Part shown: positions 17,059 to 18,481 of the stretch, one piece after another
How the letters are laid out: every line of letters starts with the position of its first letter
How positions within the stretch are numbered: position 1 is the first letter of the stretch
Source: an uncultured Pelagibacteraceae bacterium
GTDB lineage: Bacteria > Pseudomonadota > Alphaproteobacteria > Pelagibacterales > Pelagibacteraceae
DNA: 18,481 bases
Assembly: GCA_902533955.1 (NCBI GenBank)
Contig: CACANV010000006.1
Location: 1-18,481, forward strand
Direction of reading: 5' to 3'
The notes under the pieces: generated by a model
Database searches by the model: none
Seen by the model: only the letters and a program-made list of their open reading frames with translations
Told to the model about the DNA's origin: nothing
Program-made: the position numbers and the translations under genes

Positions 17059-17346
17059 ATGTACAATACAACGCTTTGGATTTCACTCCCAGATGAACCA
17101 GGCAAACTTGGTGATGTAACTTCAATGATAGGTGTTAATAATGTTAATATTTCTAGTGTAGAAATGGTTGAAAAAACTAAAAATTCAATAAATTTCAGAT
17201 TTAACTTAATTATACATGATTTGAAAAACTTTACAAAATTAATAAGTGAGCTAAAACAAAAAGAATATAATTTCAAAATAATTAGACATAAAAATAAGAA
17301 ATATGCTTTCATCAAAAGACTCTTTGGCGGTTTTAAAAAAAACTAA
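17059..17346 (+). CDS. ACT-domain C-terminal fragment of Rel in a shifted frame
   Basis: This frame is open from 16978, directly after the rel stop, to 17346. The part before the first ATG (17059) begins STKTGKARASIRRYWQYREN, which matches the segment that follows TGS in Rsh proteins. From 17059 the 95 residues form an ACT domain: LWISLPDEPGKLGDVTSMIG and NNVNISSVEMVE, then HDLKNFTKLISELKQ, matching the regulatory ACT domain that ends Rsh proteins. I read it as the detached tail of rel. Whether it is translated by itself from 17059, reached by frameshifting, or silent cannot be told. The last 44 bases overlap pyrE in another frame. Confidence 0.7.
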   Translation: MYNTTLWISLPDEPGKLGDVTSMIGVNNVNISSVEMVEKTKNSINFRFNLIIHDLKNFTKLISELKQKEYNFKIIRHKNKKYAFIKRLFGGFKKN

Positions 17347-17893
17347 CGCCTTAATTGAAGGGCATTTTGTTTTATCTTCAGGTTTGCATTCAACAAAATA
17401 TGTTCAATGCGCAAAACTTTTGAGTTACCCTCATATTTCTAAAAATTTTTGTAAATCTTTAGGTCAAAAAATTAAAAAAAAAATTAAAAATATTGATCTA
17501 ATATTATCTCCGGCTATGGGTGGTATAGTTATAGGTTATGAAATTGGAAGAATATTAAAAAAAGAAACTATTTTTTGTGAAAGAGTGAAAGGAAAATTTC
17601 AATTAAGAAGAGGTTTTTTAATTAAAAAGGATTCTAAAGTATTGATTGTTGAAGATGTAATAACAACAGGAAAATCTAGTTTAGAATGTACTGAGTTAAT
17701 AGCAAAATCTAAAGCAAAGATAATAGGTTTTGCATGTTTAATTGATAGATCTAACAAAAAAACTTTAAAAATTAAAAATAAAAAAATTATATCTCAAATT
17801 AAATTAAATGTACCGACATTCAATAAAAAAAATTTACCAAAAAAATTAAAAGAAAAACCTATTACCATTCCTGGAAGTAGATTTTTAAAATGA
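17303..17893 (+). CDS. pyrE: Orotate phosphoribosyltransferase
   Basis: PyrE joins orotate to PRPP to give orotidine 5'-phosphate in de novo pyrimidine synthesis. The 196-residue product begins MLSSKDSLAVLKKTNALIEG and continues HFVLSSGLHSTKYVQCAKLL (21-40), the alphaproteobacterial style of N-terminus, which supports the ATG at 17303 even though it lies inside the preceding ACT frame. The PRPP-binding loop is VLIVEDVITTGKSS (113-126), and SPAMGGIVIGYEIGR (69-83) is also characteristic. The TGA stop overlaps the pdxJ ATG (ATGA). Confidence 0.95.
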   Translation: MLSSKDSLAVLKKTNALIEGHFVLSSGLHSTKYVQCAKLLSYPHISKNFCKSLGQKIKKKIKNIDLILSPAMGGIVIGYEIGRILKKETIFCERVKGKFQLRRGFLIKKDSKVLIVEDVITTGKSSLECTELIAKSKAKIIGFACLIDRSNKKTLKIKNKKIISQIKLNVPTFNKKNLPKKLKEKPITIPGSRFLK

Positions 17894-18481
17894 AAATTAG
17901 ATTAGGTGTTAATGTAGATCATGTTGCTACAATTAGAAATGCTAGAGGCGAAAAACATCCTGATCCATATTTTGCATCAAAAAAAGCAATTAAATATGGT
18001 GCAAATTCAATAACTATTCATTTAAGAGAAGATAGAAGACATATTAAAGACAAGGATTTAAAAGTTATTTCATTAAATAAAAAAATTCCATTAAATTTAG
18101 AAATTTCATCTAATTTAAAAATGTTAAAAATTGCTTTAAAATATAAACCTAATTATGTGTGTATTGTTCCTGAAAATAGAAAAGAAATAACTACTGAAGG
18201 TGGACTAAATTTAAAAAAATATAAAAAAAAATTAAAATTTATTGTTAATGTTTTAAATAAAAAAAAAATAAGAAGCAGTTTATTTATAAATCCAACTTTA
18301 TCAGATGTTAAAATATCAAATGAAATAAATACAGATTGTATAGAGCTTCATACAGGTAAAATTTCCAGCAAAATAAAAAATAAATTAGAATATTTTAATG
18401 AATTTAAAAAAATAAAATTTTGTTCAAAATATGCTAAATCAATTGGATTAGAAGTTCATGCTGGACATGGTATGGATTATA
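17890..18481 (+). CDS. pdxJ: Pyridoxine 5'-phosphate synthase, N-terminal part (runs off right edge)
   Basis: PdxJ condenses 3-amino-2-oxopropyl phosphate with deoxyxylulose 5-phosphate to form pyridoxine 5'-phosphate. The 197 residues visible show MKIRLGVNVDHVATIRNARG at the start, ITIHLREDRRHIKDKDL (41-57) with His44, LNLEIS (69-74) with Glu71, and GLEVHAGHGMDY with His193. These are equivalents of the catalytic His45, Glu72 and His193 of the E. coli enzyme. Family length is about 240, so some 40-50 residues are missing past the edge. The ATG overlaps the pyrE stop by four bases. In many alphaproteobacteria pdxJ is followed by acpS, lepB, rnc and era, so these may lie just outside. Confidence 0.96.
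   Translation, partial: MKIRLGVNVDHVATIRNARGEKHPDPYFASKKAIKYGANSITIHLREDRRHIKDKDLKVISLNKKIPLNLEISSNLKMLKIALKYKPNYVCIVPENRKEITTEGGLNLKKYKKKLKFIVNVLNKKKIRSSLFINPTLSDVKISNEINTDCIELHTGKISSKIKNKLEYFNEFKKIKFCSKYAKSIGLEVHAGHGMDY

Noticed and set aside
17059..17315. A 122-residue minus-strand frame (16947-17315) opposite the ACT fragment
   Set aside because: It is hydrophobic by complement of a Lys/Asn-rich plus strand; the plus-strand ACT signature is clear, so this is a shadow.
1..18481. CRISPR arrays, insertion sequences, prophage, toxin-antitoxin or defence systems
   Set aside because: No regularly spaced repeats, transposase, integrase or phage genes are seen; nearly all bases are accounted for by housekeeping and catabolic genes.

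Overview
The window is a gene-dense, strongly AT-rich stretch of bacterial chromosome. Protein families, gene order and very short spacers point to a streamlined alphaproteobacterium, most likely the SAR11 / Pelagibacterales group. The main reasons are a four-subunit soxBDAG sarcosine oxidase operon, gatCAB beside ruvX, and the dapA-smpB-folK-rel-pyrE-pdxJ run. AT-driven Lys/Asn/Ile-rich proteins and one- to eight-base overlaps between genes fit the same picture. The placement is inference from content, not from a search.

Layout. Positions 1-144 (minus) hold the 5' end of ruvX. From 194 to 6315 (plus) runs a tightly packed series: gatC, gatA, gatB, a family-3 O-methyltransferase, trhO (rhodanese-type tRNA hydroxylase) and a MATE transporter. 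These genes overlap by 1-4 bases or lie 0-2 bases apart. From 6283 to 11358 (minus) runs soxB-soxD-soxA-soxG, all overlapping or nearly touching, with the 3' end of soxG overlapping the 3' end of the MATE gene by 33 bp. A plus-strand tRNA-Ser(GCU) with encoded CCA sits between soxB and a minus-strand lytic transglycosylase gene (11526-13742). From 13781 to the right edge (plus) runs dapA, smpB, folK, rel, an ACT-domain fragment, pyrE and the 5' part of pdxJ.

Functions. GatCAB makes Gln-tRNA(Gln) and/or Asn-tRNA(Asn) by transamidation. SoxBDAG oxidatively demethylates sarcosine to glycine and a one-carbon unit, the last step of glycine betaine and dimethylglycine catabolism. The right arm is housekeeping: lysine/cell-wall precursor synthesis, ribosome rescue, folate, (p)ppGpp, pyrimidine and vitamin B6 synthesis.

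The most noteworthy point is rel. Its reading frame stops at the end of the TGS domain. The expected continuation (TGKARASIRR, then an ACT domain) lies directly downstream in the +1 frame, about a dozen residues of the TGS-to-helix linker appear to be missing at the junction, and the helical and zinc-finger/RRM regions between TGS and ACT are absent. I found no CRISPR array, insertion sequence, prophage, riboswitch or clearly novel multi-gene system. There is no stretch over 300 bases without a gene.
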